Shown here: piece after piece, positions 1 through 11,282 of the stretch
Numbering within the stretch: position 1 is the stretch's first letter
Layout of the letters: each line of letters starts with the position of its first letter
Source of the DNA: Neisseria zalophi
Lineage (GTDB): Bacteria; Pseudomonadota; Gammaproteobacteria; Burkholderiales; Neisseriaceae
Assembly: GCF_008807015.1 (NCBI RefSeq)
Contig: NZ_CP031700.1
Location: forward strand, 186,001-250,000
Direction of reading: 5' to 3'
Length of the DNA stretch: 64,000 bases
Position numbers and translations under genes: made by a program
Notes under the pieces: model-generated
What the model was told of the DNA's origin: nothing
Databases searched by the model: none
What the model saw: only the letters and a program-made list of their open reading frames with translations

Positions 1-1819
<1,819 letters not shown>

Positions 1820-2149
1820 AGAACCTCTTTGACTTCATCTAAATTACCGTTGACGAGTAATCAGATTAGATGTTCATACTTTGATAAAGCTTACTGCTTT
1901 TGTTGTGTGTAACTTATGCCTTTTGTCTTTCATAAGTTACTCGATACAATCATCACCCAAATACTGTACAACTTACCTTTCGGTAAATCGACATTGTCTT
2001 TGTTTGTTGATTTCGGCTTTCCAATTTGTTAAAGAGCGATGCATGCCTACTAAACAACGACTGTTGCTTAGTCACTTTGCAAATTAAAAACAGCTTTTAA
2101 AGCTGGCTTTAATTTAAAAAGTAGCAATATGTTTTAACCTAGCGGCTTT
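1820..2149 (-). other. 23S-proximal part of the 16S-23S internal transcribed spacer
   Basis: About 330 bases of transcribed spacer between tRNA-Ala and 23S. It holds an antitermination boxA at 2027-2038 and otherwise AT-rich sequence. No gene is seen in it. Confidence 0.85.
2027..2038 (-). promoter_or_regulatory. boxA antitermination site ahead of 23S
   Basis: The minus strand reads CGCTCTTTAACA, one mismatch from the boxA consensus TGCTCTTTAACA. It lies in the spacer upstream of 23S, where boxA normally recruits the Nus antitermination complex in rRNA operons. Confidence 0.8.
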
Positions 2150-2225
2150 TGGTGGAGGCAAACGGGATCGAACCGATGACCCCCTGCTTGCAAAGCAGGT
2201 GCTCTACCAACTGAGCTATGCCCCC
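2150..2225 (-). tRNA. tRNA-Ala (TGC)
   Basis: A 76-nt cloverleaf is readable on the minus strand, starting GGGGGCATAGCTCAG, with anticodon TGC and an encoded CCA end. It lies in the 16S-23S spacer beside tRNA-Ile, the usual pair in proteobacterial rRNA operons. Confidence 0.97.
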
Positions 2226-2267
2226 TTATCCGTCCGGACAGCTTCTACAACCTGCCCGAAGAATCTC

Positions 2268-2344
<77 letters not shown>

Positions 2345-2468
2345 AAGGTCTCTATTGTCTTAACAACAGACAGCTTATAGCTTGCGCATAAGCATTCTTA
2401 AAACTTCTCATGCATCTTTTACACAGCTTACCGATAAGTGTGAGTACCCAACAACCTCTTCTTTTCTC

Positions 2469-4013
<1,545 letters not shown>

Positions 4014-4127
4014 ATCTCTAACTTATAACTTCTGGTCTGCTTCAAAGAAACCGACAAGATTTTATTCCTGTCTGTTTTTGTCGCAGTGTGAGGCCGTCAG
4101 GCACTCACACTTATCGGTATTCTGTGT

Positions 4128-4139
4128 TGTTAAAGAGCA
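4128..4139 (-). promoter_or_regulatory. boxA antitermination site in the rRNA leader
   Basis: The minus strand reads TGCTCTTTAACA, an exact match to the boxA consensus, between the rrn promoter and 16S. Confidence 0.85.
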
Positions 4140-4172
4140 TTCCCGCCACTGCGTCAGCAGCGAAGAAACCGA

Positions 4173-4201
4173 ACTATACCGACTCAAAAACACCCAGTCA
4201 A
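4173..4201 (-). promoter_or_regulatory. rRNA operon promoter (sigma-70 type)
   Basis: On the minus strand a -35 box TTGACT (4196-4201) and a -10 box TATAGT (4173-4178) are separated by exactly 17 bases. An A/T-rich stretch follows upstream, compatible with an UP element. Transcription would start near 4165 and read through the leader into 16S. Confidence 0.8.
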
Positions 4202-4310
4202 TACCCATAAACTGAAAAAATACACACCCCTTCACCACTACATTGTTTATCTTGAGAATTTTTTTAGAAAAATTTTATAACTGACAATAATGCGAAATAA
4301 ACGCCTAACA

Positions 4311-4366
4311 AAATGCCTTTTTATCACACTGTCCAAACATAACCGAACGATGATAAAAAGGCATTT
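4311..4366. terminator. Inverted repeat between rrn and dksA, possible terminator
   Basis: Perfect 16-bp arms (AAATGCCTTTTTATCA at 4311-4326 and its complement at 4351-4366) flank a 24-base loop. It lies 38 bases beyond the dksA stop codon. The U-rich stretch is partly inside the arm and the loop is long, so termination is likely but not certain. Confidence 0.5.
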
Positions 4367-4403
4367 TTAATTTTTAAGCAAATATCAAATACTTTTTGAA
4401 TAT

Positions 4404-4820
4404 TTAATCTGCAAATTGTTTTTTGAGTTGTTCGCGGCGCTCTTGTGCTTCTACCGACAGCGTAGCGGTTGGACGAGCCAATAATCGCTTCAGGCCAATT
4501 GGCTCTCCGGTATCTTGGCAGAATCCATATTCACCCTCATCAATGCGGCGGATAGATGCCTGAATTTTATTCAAAAGCTTACGCTCGCGATCTCGGGTAC
4601 GCAGTTCTAAAGCATACTCTTCTTCCTGAGTGGCGCGATCGGCAGGGTCGGGGGCAGACTCATGTTCTTTCAGATGACCCGTCGTAGTCGTAGCGTTATC
4701 AATTAACTCATCTTGCAGTTTAATCAACAGCTCACGAAAAAATTCTAATTGGTCTGCATTCATGTAGTCTTCTTCAGGACCATTCCAATTGAGGATATCT
4801 TGTTCTGTCAGCTTTGCCAT
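4404..4820 (-). CDS. dksA: DksA family RNA polymerase-binding transcription factor
   Basis: 138 residues. DksA binds in the secondary channel of RNA polymerase and, with ppGpp, tunes rRNA and amino-acid biosynthesis promoters. The N-terminal coiled coil is present, with the acidic tip DPADRAT, as is the C-terminal globular part (GEPIGLKRLLARPTATL). The zinc site is degenerate: only the first of the four cysteines of E. coli DksA remains (YGFCQDTGEP), and the last pair is replaced by SVEA. To my knowledge related beta-proteobacterial DksA proteins also lack most of these cysteines. The ATG at 4820 follows a GGGAAG-like ribosome-binding site. The gene is next to an rRNA operon, whose promoters are classical DksA targets, although that adjacency may be chance. 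Confidence 0.95.
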   Translation of the reverse strand: MAKLTEQDILNWNGPEEDYMNADQLEFFRELLIKLQDELIDNATTTTGHLKEHESAPDPADRATQEEEYALELRTRDRERKLLNKIQASIRRIDEGEYGFCQDTGEPIGLKRLLARPTATLSVEAQERREQLKKQFAD

Positions 4821-5027
4821 GATGATTCTTTCTTCCCTATTGCCATGAGTAACTTTTTAAGCCAGTCATCGCTGTTGTTAGTTTGTTATTGATTATTCGA
4901 TAAATTAACTCGCCGTTAGGCGGATGGCATCATAACATAATTTTATTTATGTACCTTATATTTCCCATTTGCAAACCATAGTTTGATTTACAATCAGGTG
5001 ATATAGCCAAGTTAACTTATTGATAAA

Positions 5028-5585
5028 TCAATTCAACAACCATAAATTTAATTTGCTTGTCAGCTGTGGCAAGATTGCACTCAACCAAAACCACAACACA
5101 ATCACCAGAACGCTTCCTGAAAAATCGTAGCGCCCGAATTTTAAAAAGACAAATGGTTCTGACAATGGTTCAAATATTCTATGCAAAGATACTTGTAAAG
5201 AAGCGTATGGGTTTTGAAAACTCATAACCATTCTTAATACCAACCCCAGCAATAAAACATAAGCGATTGCTTTTAAAACGCTTAAAACGGTGAAAAACAT
5301 ATTGGCAGCAATAATTTTGATGCTAAAACCACCCGGTAGGGCAATTAGCGATATCAGGGTAAACGCCAGATAGTAGATTAAAATCGAAGCCAACACACAG
5401 GCGGTATCCCAACGGCCGATTGGCGGCGTTACCTTACGCAACGGCTGAACCAGCCAATCGGTCGTATGGGCGCAAAATTGTGCGAGCGGGTGCTTATATT
5501 CCAATTGCGCCCATTGCAGCAAACAACGCGCCAAACAGACAATCGAGAGGCCGTCTGAAAACAGAATCAGTAATTTTGCAATCAT
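5028..5585 (-). CDS. yggT: YggT family integral membrane protein
   Basis: 185 residues with four or more hydrophobic segments arranged as two similar halves, each carrying a short pattern of the type (L/V)RxxxP followed by a hydrophobic helix (PLRKVTPP in the first half, HRIFEPLSEPF in the second). This is typical of YggT. The molecular role is not settled; family members have been linked to cell-shape, division or osmotic phenotypes. Its start overlaps the proC stop by 4 bases (ATGA), so it is translationally coupled to proC. In many bacteria yggS precedes this pair; here yggS is about 42 kb away at 48079-48780. Confidence 0.9.
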   Translation of the reverse strand: MIAKLLILFSDGLSIVCLARCLLQWAQLEYKHPLAQFCAHTTDWLVQPLRKVTPPIGRWDTACVLASILIYYLAFTLISLIALPGGFSIKIIAANMFFTVLSVLKAIAYVLLLGLVLRMVMSFQNPYASLQVSLHRIFEPLSEPFVFLKFGRYDFSGSVLVIVLWFWLSAILPQLTSKLNLWLLN

Positions 5586-6382
5586 TTACCACCCTCGAAT
5601 TGTTGAGCGATTTCTTTCGAACGGGCGACACAGGCATCTACGCCGGCACCAATGGCTTGAGCGACTTTTCGCTCTTTAAAAGTTTCGAGGGCAGCAAAAG
5701 TGGTACCACCTTTTGAGGTTACATTTTGTTGCAAAACTATGAAGTCTTCCCCGCCTTGCTCGGCCAAACCGACGGCACCTTTAAAGGTAGCCAGACTGAG
5801 CTGCCGTGCGGTTTCGTTATCAAAGCCTTGCGCCAATGCTGCTTCTTGCAGTGCATTCATTAAATAAAACACATAAGCGGGGCCGCTTCCGGTGATTCCG
5901 GTAATCGCATGTATTTGCGCTTCATCTTCCAACCAAACCACCTGCCCTATTGCCGACATCACCTCTTCTGCCGCTTGTTTATCGGCATCGCTTGCACCAT
6001 CGGCGGCAAACAAGCCCGACACGCCCAAACCAACCCGTCCGGGCGTATTCGGCATGGTTCTGATAATACGGCGTGTATCGTTCAAATAACTGCTCAGGGT
6101 ATTCACACTCAAGCCTGCCGCCACTGACAACACCAGCGCACCATTGGTTTCCACTCCCGCACACGCCGCCTGCATATCTTGTGGTTTCACCGCTAGCACC
6201 AAAATATCTTCGGCATTTAATGCCGGTAATTTTTCCGATACGGCCACGCCGAGGCTTTTTGCCAAACGTTCACGTTTTTCCGCACCACGGTTGACAATAT
6301 GAATCTGATAACCGCCTTGTCGAACCAAGCCACCGGCAATGGCTTCGGCCATATTACCGCCACCTAAAAAATAAATAGTCAT
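5582..6382 (-). CDS. proC: Pyrroline-5-carboxylate reductase
   Basis: 266 residues from the ATG at 6382. The enzyme performs the last step of proline synthesis, NAD(P)H-dependent reduction of pyrroline-5-carboxylate. The Rossmann motif GGGNMAEA is at residues 7-14, and the C-terminal dimer region contains the family signature around ITGSGPAYVFYLMNAL. An in-frame upstream ATG would add 15 residues (MCGSSSIIEKVSKLN) that do not fit the family and was rejected. The gene overlaps yggT by 4 bases. Confidence 0.95.
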   Translation of the reverse strand: MTIYFLGGGNMAEAIAGGLVRQGGYQIHIVNRGAEKRERLAKSLGVAVSEKLPALNAEDILVLAVKPQDMQAACAGVETNGALVLSVAAGLSVNTLSSYLNDTRRIIRTMPNTPGRVGLGVSGLFAADGASDADKQAAEEVMSAIGQVVWLEDEAQIHAITGITGSGPAYVFYLMNALQEAALAQGFDNETARQLSLATFKGAVGLAEQGGEDFIVLQQNVTSKGGTTFAALETFKERKVAQAIGAGVDACVARSKEIAQQFEGGK

Positions 6383-6570
6383 ATTTAACTTCGAAACCTT
6401 TTCAATAATTGAACTGCTGCCACACAAGCCGCCTATTCGCCTGCTTCAAAACATAGTAACAATGCGGCCTGTGTAAAGATAATCACACTATATCTTACCT
6501 GATTATGTCAAACACTGTTTTAACAACACGATTGAGTTTCTTTAAGTATAAATTACCTCAATAATCAAAC

Positions 6571-6600
6571 AGGCCGTCTGAAACGGTTTCAGACGGCCTT
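6571..6600. terminator. Inverted DUS pair, terminator of pgk
   Basis: AGGCCGTCTGAA and its complement are separated by six bases, forming a 12-bp stem. It lies just beyond the pgk stop codon and upstream of proC. Inverted DUS pairs commonly serve as terminators in Neisseria. Confidence 0.8.
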
Positions 6601-6626
6601 AGCTGTTTATTCAAATATCTGTTTAC

Positions 6627-7802
6627 TTATGCACGTTGCTCCAATACGGCTACGGCAGGCAGTGTTTTGCCCTCTAAGAATTCCAAGAATGCACCGCCGC
6701 CGGTAGAAATATAGCTGATTTGTTCGGTAACGCCGAATTTGGCAATGGCCGCCAAGGTATCGCCGCCACCCGCAATCGAAAATGCTTTACTTTCAGCAAT
6801 TGCTTTAGCCAATACTTCGGTGCCGCCGGCAAAGGCATCAAACTCAAACACACCGACGGGGCCGTTCCAAACAATGGTGCCGGCAGCATTAAGTGCTTCA
6901 GCCAATACCGCAGCAGACTTCGGCCCGATATCCAGAATCATATCGTCTTCGGCCACCTCATCAATTGATTTAACGGTTGCTTCGGCATCAGCGGCAAACG
7001 TTTTTGCCACCACCACATCACTCGGCAACGGCACTACGCCGCCTTTGGCCGCCATTTTTTCCATAATCTTTTTAGACTCACCAACCAAATCATGTTCGGC
7101 CAATGATTTACCGATAGACTTTCCTTGTGCCAATAAGAAAGTATTGGCAATACCGCCGCCGACAATCAATTGGTCAACCTTATCGGCCAAGCTTTCAAGA
7201 ATGGTTAATTTGGTAGAAACCTTACTGCCGGCCACAATTGCCACCAACGGGCGGGCGGGATTTTTCAGAGCCGTACCTAAAGCATCCAACTCATCTGCCA
7301 ACAATACGCCGGCACAAGCCACAGGGGCGAAACGGGCAACAGCTTCGGTGGAAGCTTGCGCACGGTGTGCCGTACCGAAGGCATCGTTCACAAACACATC
7401 ACACAAAGCCGCATAAGCCTGCCCCAGCTCGGTATCGTTTTTCTTTTCACCTTTATTAATACGTACGTTTTGCAGCATTGCTACTTCACCTGCCGCTAAA
7501 ACAGGTTTGTTTTCACGCCAGTCGTTCAATACTTTTACTTCCTTGCCCAGCAAGCCGCCCAAATGTGCTGCAACAGGAGCGACATCGTCTTCAGGGTGAA
7601 ACTCGCCCTCGGTCGGCCGACCCAAATGCGACATCACAATCACGGAAGCACCGTTATCCAAACAATACCGAATCGAAGCCAAAGATGCGCGGATACGGGT
7701 ATCGTTGCTGATTTTGCCATCTTTAAAAGGCACATTCATATCGGAGCGGATTAATACGGTTTTGCCTTGTACGTTTTGTTCGGTTAATTTCAAAAATGCC
7801 AT
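6627..7802 (-). CDS. pgk: Phosphoglycerate kinase
   Basis: 391 residues. The glycolytic enzyme transfers phosphate between 1,3-bisphosphoglycerate and ADP. The N-terminal substrate-binding signature [11 protein letters not shown] and the C-terminal nucleotide-binding glycine-rich segment [10 protein letters not shown] are both present, and the length is normal for bacteria. The start at 7802 (MAFLKLTEQ) is preceded by AAGGAA at good spacing, so a longer in-frame start with 11 extra residues was rejected. It appears monocistronic, with DUS hairpins on both sides. Confidence 0.97.
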   Translation of the reverse strand: MAFLKLTEQNVQGKTVLIRSDMNVPFKDGKISNDTRIRASLASIRYCLDNGASVIVMSHLGRPTEGEFHPEDDVAPVAAHLGGLLGKEVKVLNDWRENKPVLAAGEVAMLQNVRINKGEKKNDTELGQAYAALCDVFVNDAFGTAHRAQASTEAVARFAPVACAGVLLADELDALGTALKNPARPLVAIVAGSKVSTKLTILESLADKVDQLIVGGGIANTFLLAQGKSIGKSLAEHDLVGESKKIMEKMAAKGGVVPLPSDVVVAKTFAADAEATVKSIDEVAEDDMILDIGPKSAAVLAEALNAAGTIVWNGPVGVFEFDAFAGGTEVLAKAIAESKAFSIAGGGDTLAAIAKFGVTEQISYISTGGGAFLEFLEGKTLPAVAVLEQRA

Positions 7803-7923
7803 AGCGGTGTTCCTTTTTTGGAAGTCAATTTTCAAAAGTCAATGAAACGAATCAGCCGCATTATGAGGGAAGCGGCAAAAGCGGTAAAGGCACAATAGCC
7901 AAAGGGTTGTTTAAAATCATAAA

Positions 7924-7953
7924 AGGCCGTCTGAAAAAATATTCAGACGGCCT
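7924..7953. terminator. Inverted DUS pair between pgk and the fHbp-like gene
   Basis: AGGCCGTCTGAA at 7924-7935 pairs with TTCAGACGGCCT at 7942-7953 across six bases. It lies downstream of the lipoprotein gene (stop at 8016) and is its likely terminator. Confidence 0.75.
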
Positions 7954-8015
7954 GATTTTGACTAATCAAACTTTAAACAGATATATCCAACTCGACGCGT
8001 TTTTAATATTAGTGC

Positions 8016-8831
8016 TTAATTTCTTCGCGCATCAGGGGATTTTCTACCACCGAAGCCGATATTGACATCTTGGTTGTTAATCTTCAATTGTGCCTGACCG
8101 GCAATTTCTTCGCCTTTGGGGCCAAAGAAGCCTAACTTATACGAACCGGAAGTACTATTGCCATTCTTAGCTATGCCTTCTATACCGACTTTACCCTGAA
8201 TCGCACCACCGGCTTTCAATCCGGCAATACTACCTTTTTCCAAGTCAACCTTACCATATTGACCCAAACCTAAAATCGAACCTGAACCCTGTCTGCGGTC
8301 GAAATCAACAAAGTAGCTTAATTGGCCATGGGTGTCTTTACCGGTAAACGCCTGCCCTTCATACAAATAAGAACCTTGAGTAGGCAGATTCGCCATAGCC
8401 GTTGCATCACCCTGAACCGCTAGCACACGGAATTTATCTACATTGCGGCTGACATTACTATCGGTTTCTTTATCAACATGTGCAGCCAACACAGCAGAAT
8501 ATTTGTTTTTATAAATTCGTGCCGTACCCGACTCTTTAATCTCGCCTTTATTTCCCACCTTCTGAGCCGTTAGTTCATACGACTGATTATGTACCGTATT
8601 CTGATGCAGGGTAGCAATATCAATCTTATCACCGACACGATACGTTTTACCGTTGATTTTCAAGCTTACATCACGGGTATTCGTACTGCTCAAATCGGGC
8701 GTGGTAATCACCTGATAACCATTCTTACCGGACGGTGGTCGTATGGAATTAATCGCCTCTTTCGAGCCGCATGCAGAAAGTGTGAACGAAGCAATACCTG
8801 CCACCATGAGTAAATTCAAATACGTTTTCAT
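8016..8831 (-). CDS. Factor H binding protein-like surface lipoprotein
   Basis: 271 residues with a lipoprotein signal ending in the lipobox LSAC (Cys21). The C-terminal half follows meningococcal fHbp element by element: a YKNKYSAVLAAH segment like fHbp YKQSHSALTAFQ, then LPTQGSYLYEGQAF like LPEGGRATYRGTAF, then GQLSYFVDFDRRQGSGSI like GKLTYTIDFAAKQGNGKI, then YKLGFFGPKGEEIAGQAQL like YSLGIFGGKAQEVAGSAEV. That region is an 8-stranded barrel in fHbp. The match is by eye from family knowledge; identity looks low, so binding to complement factor H is not implied. Such lipoproteins are usually displayed on the surface by a Slam translocon; no Slam gene is adjacent. The gene stands alone, with an inverted DUS pair downstream. 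Confidence 0.75.
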   Translation of the reverse strand: MKTYLNLLMVAGIASFTLSACGSKEAINSIRPPSGKNGYQVITTPDLSSTNTRDVSLKINGKTYRVGDKIDIATLHQNTVHNQSYELTAQKVGNKGEIKESGTARIYKNKYSAVLAAHVDKETDSNVSRNVDKFRVLAVQGDATAMANLPTQGSYLYEGQAFTGKDTHGQLSYFVDFDRRQGSGSILGLGQYGKVDLEKGSIAGLKAGGAIQGKVGIEGIAKNGNSTSGSYKLGFFGPKGEEIAGQAQLKINNQDVNIGFGGRKSPDARRN

Positions 8832-9419
8832 AATATTTCCTTGCTTATTATTAATAGCCTCTATAACCGGATATCCGGCTATTCAGCACAACACTATCGG
8901 GTATTTAACCAACTTTTGAAAACACCCTAATAGCAGAAAATTTATTATTAATAAGCTTATGAAATATTTTTTTCAAATGCAATATAAATAGTGCAAAAAC
9001 ACTAGAGAAATTGACCCAACACAATAAAATATGAAGTTTAATATTTTTTTGCAATTTATTTAAAATAATATAGAAAGTATAAGAATAATGTTTGAAATTT
9101 CCACATCAACATCTCAAAGCAAATCCCTCAAAACAGCTATATTTTTTTAATATGATTATTAACAATATTGCAAAAGGCCGTCTGAAATATATTCAGACAG
9201 CCTTTTTTATCCAACCCTATTCATAAAAAATATTTCCATGAAAAAATCATATTTATATTTTCGATATGACCGACAATTTGCCAATGTATCCAATTCGTAC
9301 TGTCTTTTTAAGTTTAGTTAATTCATTACACATCGGCACACCTTGGGAGTATGATAATTTTTAAAATATTATTTCTATATTTGTGATTTTTTTGCAACTC
9401 ATCTTAAAAGGAGTTAGTC
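8832..9419. other. Gene-free AT-rich region between divergent genes
   Basis: This 588-base region separates the fHbp-like gene (minus) from the amidohydrolase gene (plus). It is strongly AT-rich and should hold both promoters. A TATGAT at 9350-9355 is a candidate -10 box for the amidohydrolase, with no convincing -35. An imperfect inverted DUS pair lies at 9175-9203. No credible gene was found. Confidence 0.6.
9175..9203 (+). terminator. Imperfect inverted DUS pair followed by a T run
   Basis: AGGCCGTCTGAA (9175-9186) faces TTCAGACAGCCT, whose complement AGGCTGTCTGAA carries one mismatch from the DUS. A run of T follows on the plus strand. No plus-strand gene ends upstream of it, so the purpose of termination here is unclear. 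Confidence 0.5.
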
Positions 9420-10454
9420 ATGGAAGGTAAAATTGCCCTTGAAGAGCACTTCTCAACGGAGTTAAACAATAAATACTGGGACGCCAAAGGTGAAGAAGAC
9501 CGTAACGGCGTGGAATATACTCAAGACGTGAAACGCAAACTGGCCGACCCCGATCTTTGCGTGGCCGAAATGGATCGTGCCGGTATTGAAGTGTGTATTA
9601 TGTCTTTGACTTCCCCCGGCGTTCAGTCGATTATCGACCCCGAAGAAGCGGTTGAATTGGCACGCTCTGCCAACGATTATGCCCATTCGTTTATTCAAAA
9701 ACATCCTACCCGCCTGACTTCTTTTGCTTCCGTGGCGCTGCAAAACCCCGAAGCAGCCGCCGACGAGTTGGAACGCGCCGTTACCAAACTGGGCTTGAAA
9801 GGCGTATTGATTAACGGCTACACCAATGTAGGTCCCGACGAAAAAGTTCAATACTTAGACGAAGCACCTTTAGATGTATTCTGGGAACGCATGGTGAAAT
9901 TGAATGTGCCGATGTATCTGCACCCGCGCGAACCGCTGCCCAGCCAACGCCGTTCTATTCAAGGCTATCCCGAATTAGTGGGTTCCGCTTGGGGCTTCGG
10001 TTATGAAACAGCCAGCCATGCCGTGAGATTGATGTTGAGCGGTTTATTCGACCGTTATCCTACCCTGCAAGTGATTTTAGGCCACTTGGGCGAAGGCCTG
10101 CCTTACATGCTGCCCCGTCTGCAACACAGATTGGATATGCAACGCTTTGGTGCCAAAGGCTCTAAAGCCAAACACCGTGTCGGCTACTATTTGGCCAACA
10201 ACTTCCACTTAACCACCAGCGGCCATTTCCACTCCAAACCTTTATTGGAAGCCATTGAGCAAGTGGGCATTGAGCGCGTGATGTTCTCTACCGACTATCC
10301 TTACGAACACATGGATGCCGGCTCACGCTGGTTTGATGATCTCTTAATGGACAACCAATCCAAACTGCGCATCGGCCGTGACAATGCCAATAAACTATTC
10401 TCCTTAGGCTTGCCGCCTTTATCTGAGAGCTTCGCGGCTACTTCTGCTTCTTAA
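9420..10454 (+). CDS. Amidohydrolase family protein, gamma-resorcylate decarboxylase-like
   Basis: 344 residues, close to the length of 2,6-dihydroxybenzoate (gamma-resorcylate) decarboxylases of the amidohydrolase superfamily. The metal ligands of that family can be placed: Glu8 and His10 (ALEEHF), His168 (YLHPREPLP), His222 (ILGHLGEGLPYM) and Asp292 (FSTDYPYE). The TTSGHF and IGRDNANKLF segments also match. The family performs reversible non-oxidative decarboxylation of hydroxybenzoates, but the substrate here is unknown. AAAGGAG lies at good spacing before the ATG. It is a single gene closed by a DUS hairpin, with no DUS inside the coding region. A related 5-carboxyvanillate or isoorotate decarboxylase role is the main alternative. 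Confidence 0.8.
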   Translation: MEGKIALEEHFSTELNNKYWDAKGEEDRNGVEYTQDVKRKLADPDLCVAEMDRAGIEVCIMSLTSPGVQSIIDPEEAVELARSANDYAHSFIQKHPTRLTSFASVALQNPEAAADELERAVTKLGLKGVLINGYTNVGPDEKVQYLDEAPLDVFWERMVKLNVPMYLHPREPLPSQRRSIQGYPELVGSAWGFGYETASHAVRLMLSGLFDRYPTLQVILGHLGEGLPYMLPRLQHRLDMQRFGAKGSKAKHRVGYYLANNFHLTTSGHFHSKPLLEAIEQVGIERVMFSTDYPYEHMDAGSRWFDDLLMDNQSKLRIGRDNANKLFSLGLPPLSESFAATSAS

Positions 10455-10490
10455 GTAAAAGTATCTGCAATAATGCGCAGTTAAATGATT

Positions 10491-10519
10491 AGGCCGTCTG
10501 AAAACTTTTCAGACGGCCT
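10491..10519 (+). terminator. Inverted DUS pair, terminator of the amidohydrolase gene
   Basis: AGGCCGTCTGAA and TTCAGACGGCCT are separated by five bases, beginning 36 bases after the stop codon. Confidence 0.8.
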
Positions 10520-10556
10520 CTTTAAATCATAAATTGGAGAGGAGCCAGTTTAGTTT

Positions 10557-10800
10557 ATGAGTAAGGAAGTAAAGTCGTGTAATTCGATTACATGGAAAAA
10601 TAATGAAATAAGTTTTTCTATGCCAGACAAAAATTAACACAAAAAATATAATATAATCACAGAAGAAATAAAGCGTTATTTAGAAAGTGGAATATTTAAA
10701 GGGTTATAAAGAAGAAATATTGCCATTAGATAGTCCAAAGTTGATGAAGCATTTTAAAGAAGAAGGAGGTAAATACTATGGGAGCTTGGGGAACAGGTAA
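10557..10800 (+). pseudogene. Decayed small gene upstream of the DUF4259 gene
   Basis: Starting at the ATG at 10557, one frame reads MSKEVKSCNSITWKNN and continues to an in-frame TAA at 10635-10637. The same frame then continues as a plausible protein (ITEEIKRYLESGIFKG) up to about 10706. Adding one base there restores a frame reading EEILPLDSPKLMKHF to a stop at 10798-10800. One nonsense change plus one frameshift would therefore explain the whole stretch as a former gene of about 80 codons. Its 3' end contains the AAGGAGGT ribosome-binding site and the start codon of the next gene, so the two were probably translationally coupled. The family was not recognised. Chance is possible in such AT-rich sequence. 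Confidence 0.4.
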
Positions 10801-11191
10801 TTTTGAAAATGATGAGGCATGTGATTGGTTGTATGAATTTGGAGAACAGCCGACTAGAGGTTTTTTAGAAAAAACTTTAGATGCGGTCTACGAAGACGAA
10901 TATTTAGAGTCTAATATCGCCGTAGAAGTTCTTGCAGCAATTGAAACTATTGCTTTGATAATGGGTAATTCTAAAGAAAATCCACCGGGGTTAGAAGACA
11001 TTGATATTGATTTTGAAACTATAAAAAATAGTTTTGATAAGGCTTTATTTGATAAAGCTATCAAATCCATTAATCGTATTTTAGATAAAAACGACAATGA
11101 ACTTTATGAGTTATGGGAAGGAGATGAGGATTGGGAAAATGTTGTTTTAGACTTAAGAAAGCGTATTAATGAGCTAATGAACCAAAATTAG
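10778..11191 (+). CDS. DUF4259 domain-containing protein
   Basis: 137 residues beginning MGAWGTGNFENDEACDWL, the hallmark start of DUF4259 proteins, followed by an acidic helical body. The function of the family is unknown; members often sit in accessory loci. A strong AAGGAGGT site precedes the ATG. The gene overlaps the end of a decayed reading frame and ends before a bidirectional terminator. It is more AT-rich than the housekeeping genes and contains no DUS, consistent with acquired DNA. Confidence 0.85.
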   Translation: MGAWGTGNFENDEACDWLYEFGEQPTRGFLEKTLDAVYEDEYLESNIAVEVLAAIETIALIMGNSKENPPGLEDIDIDFETIKNSFDKALFDKAIKSINRILDKNDNELYELWEGDEDWENVVLDLRKRINELMNQN

Positions 11192-11246
11192 TGATACAGG
11201 ATATTGTTCTTTGAAATAGAATATATACGGAATATATAAACCATTT

Positions 11247-11282
11247 AAATTTAGGGGCTAATCTACGTTAGCCCCTAAATTT
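11247..11282. terminator. Bidirectional terminator
   Basis: An AT-flanked stem TTAGGGGCTAA (11251-11261) and TTAGCCCCTAA (11268-11278) with a six-base loop is flanked by A and T runs on both sides. It lies between the convergent DUF4259 gene and the pentapeptide gene and can serve both. It overlaps the last base of the pentapeptide gene stop codon. Confidence 0.85.

Larger units (their letters stand above)
4014..4403. other. rRNA leader, promoter region and dksA 3' spacer
   Basis: This gene-free stretch contains the transcribed rRNA leader with a boxA (4128-4139) and a hairpin at 4086-4110 (GTGTGAG/CTCACAC arms), the rrn promoter (4173-4201), AT-rich sequence upstream of it, and a long inverted repeat at 4311-4366. 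No gene is seen. Confidence 0.8.

Noticed and set aside
6739..7416. 225-codon plus-strand frame opposite pgk
   Set aside because: Low-complexity Ala/Ser/Thr translation typical of an antisense shadow of a conserved gene.
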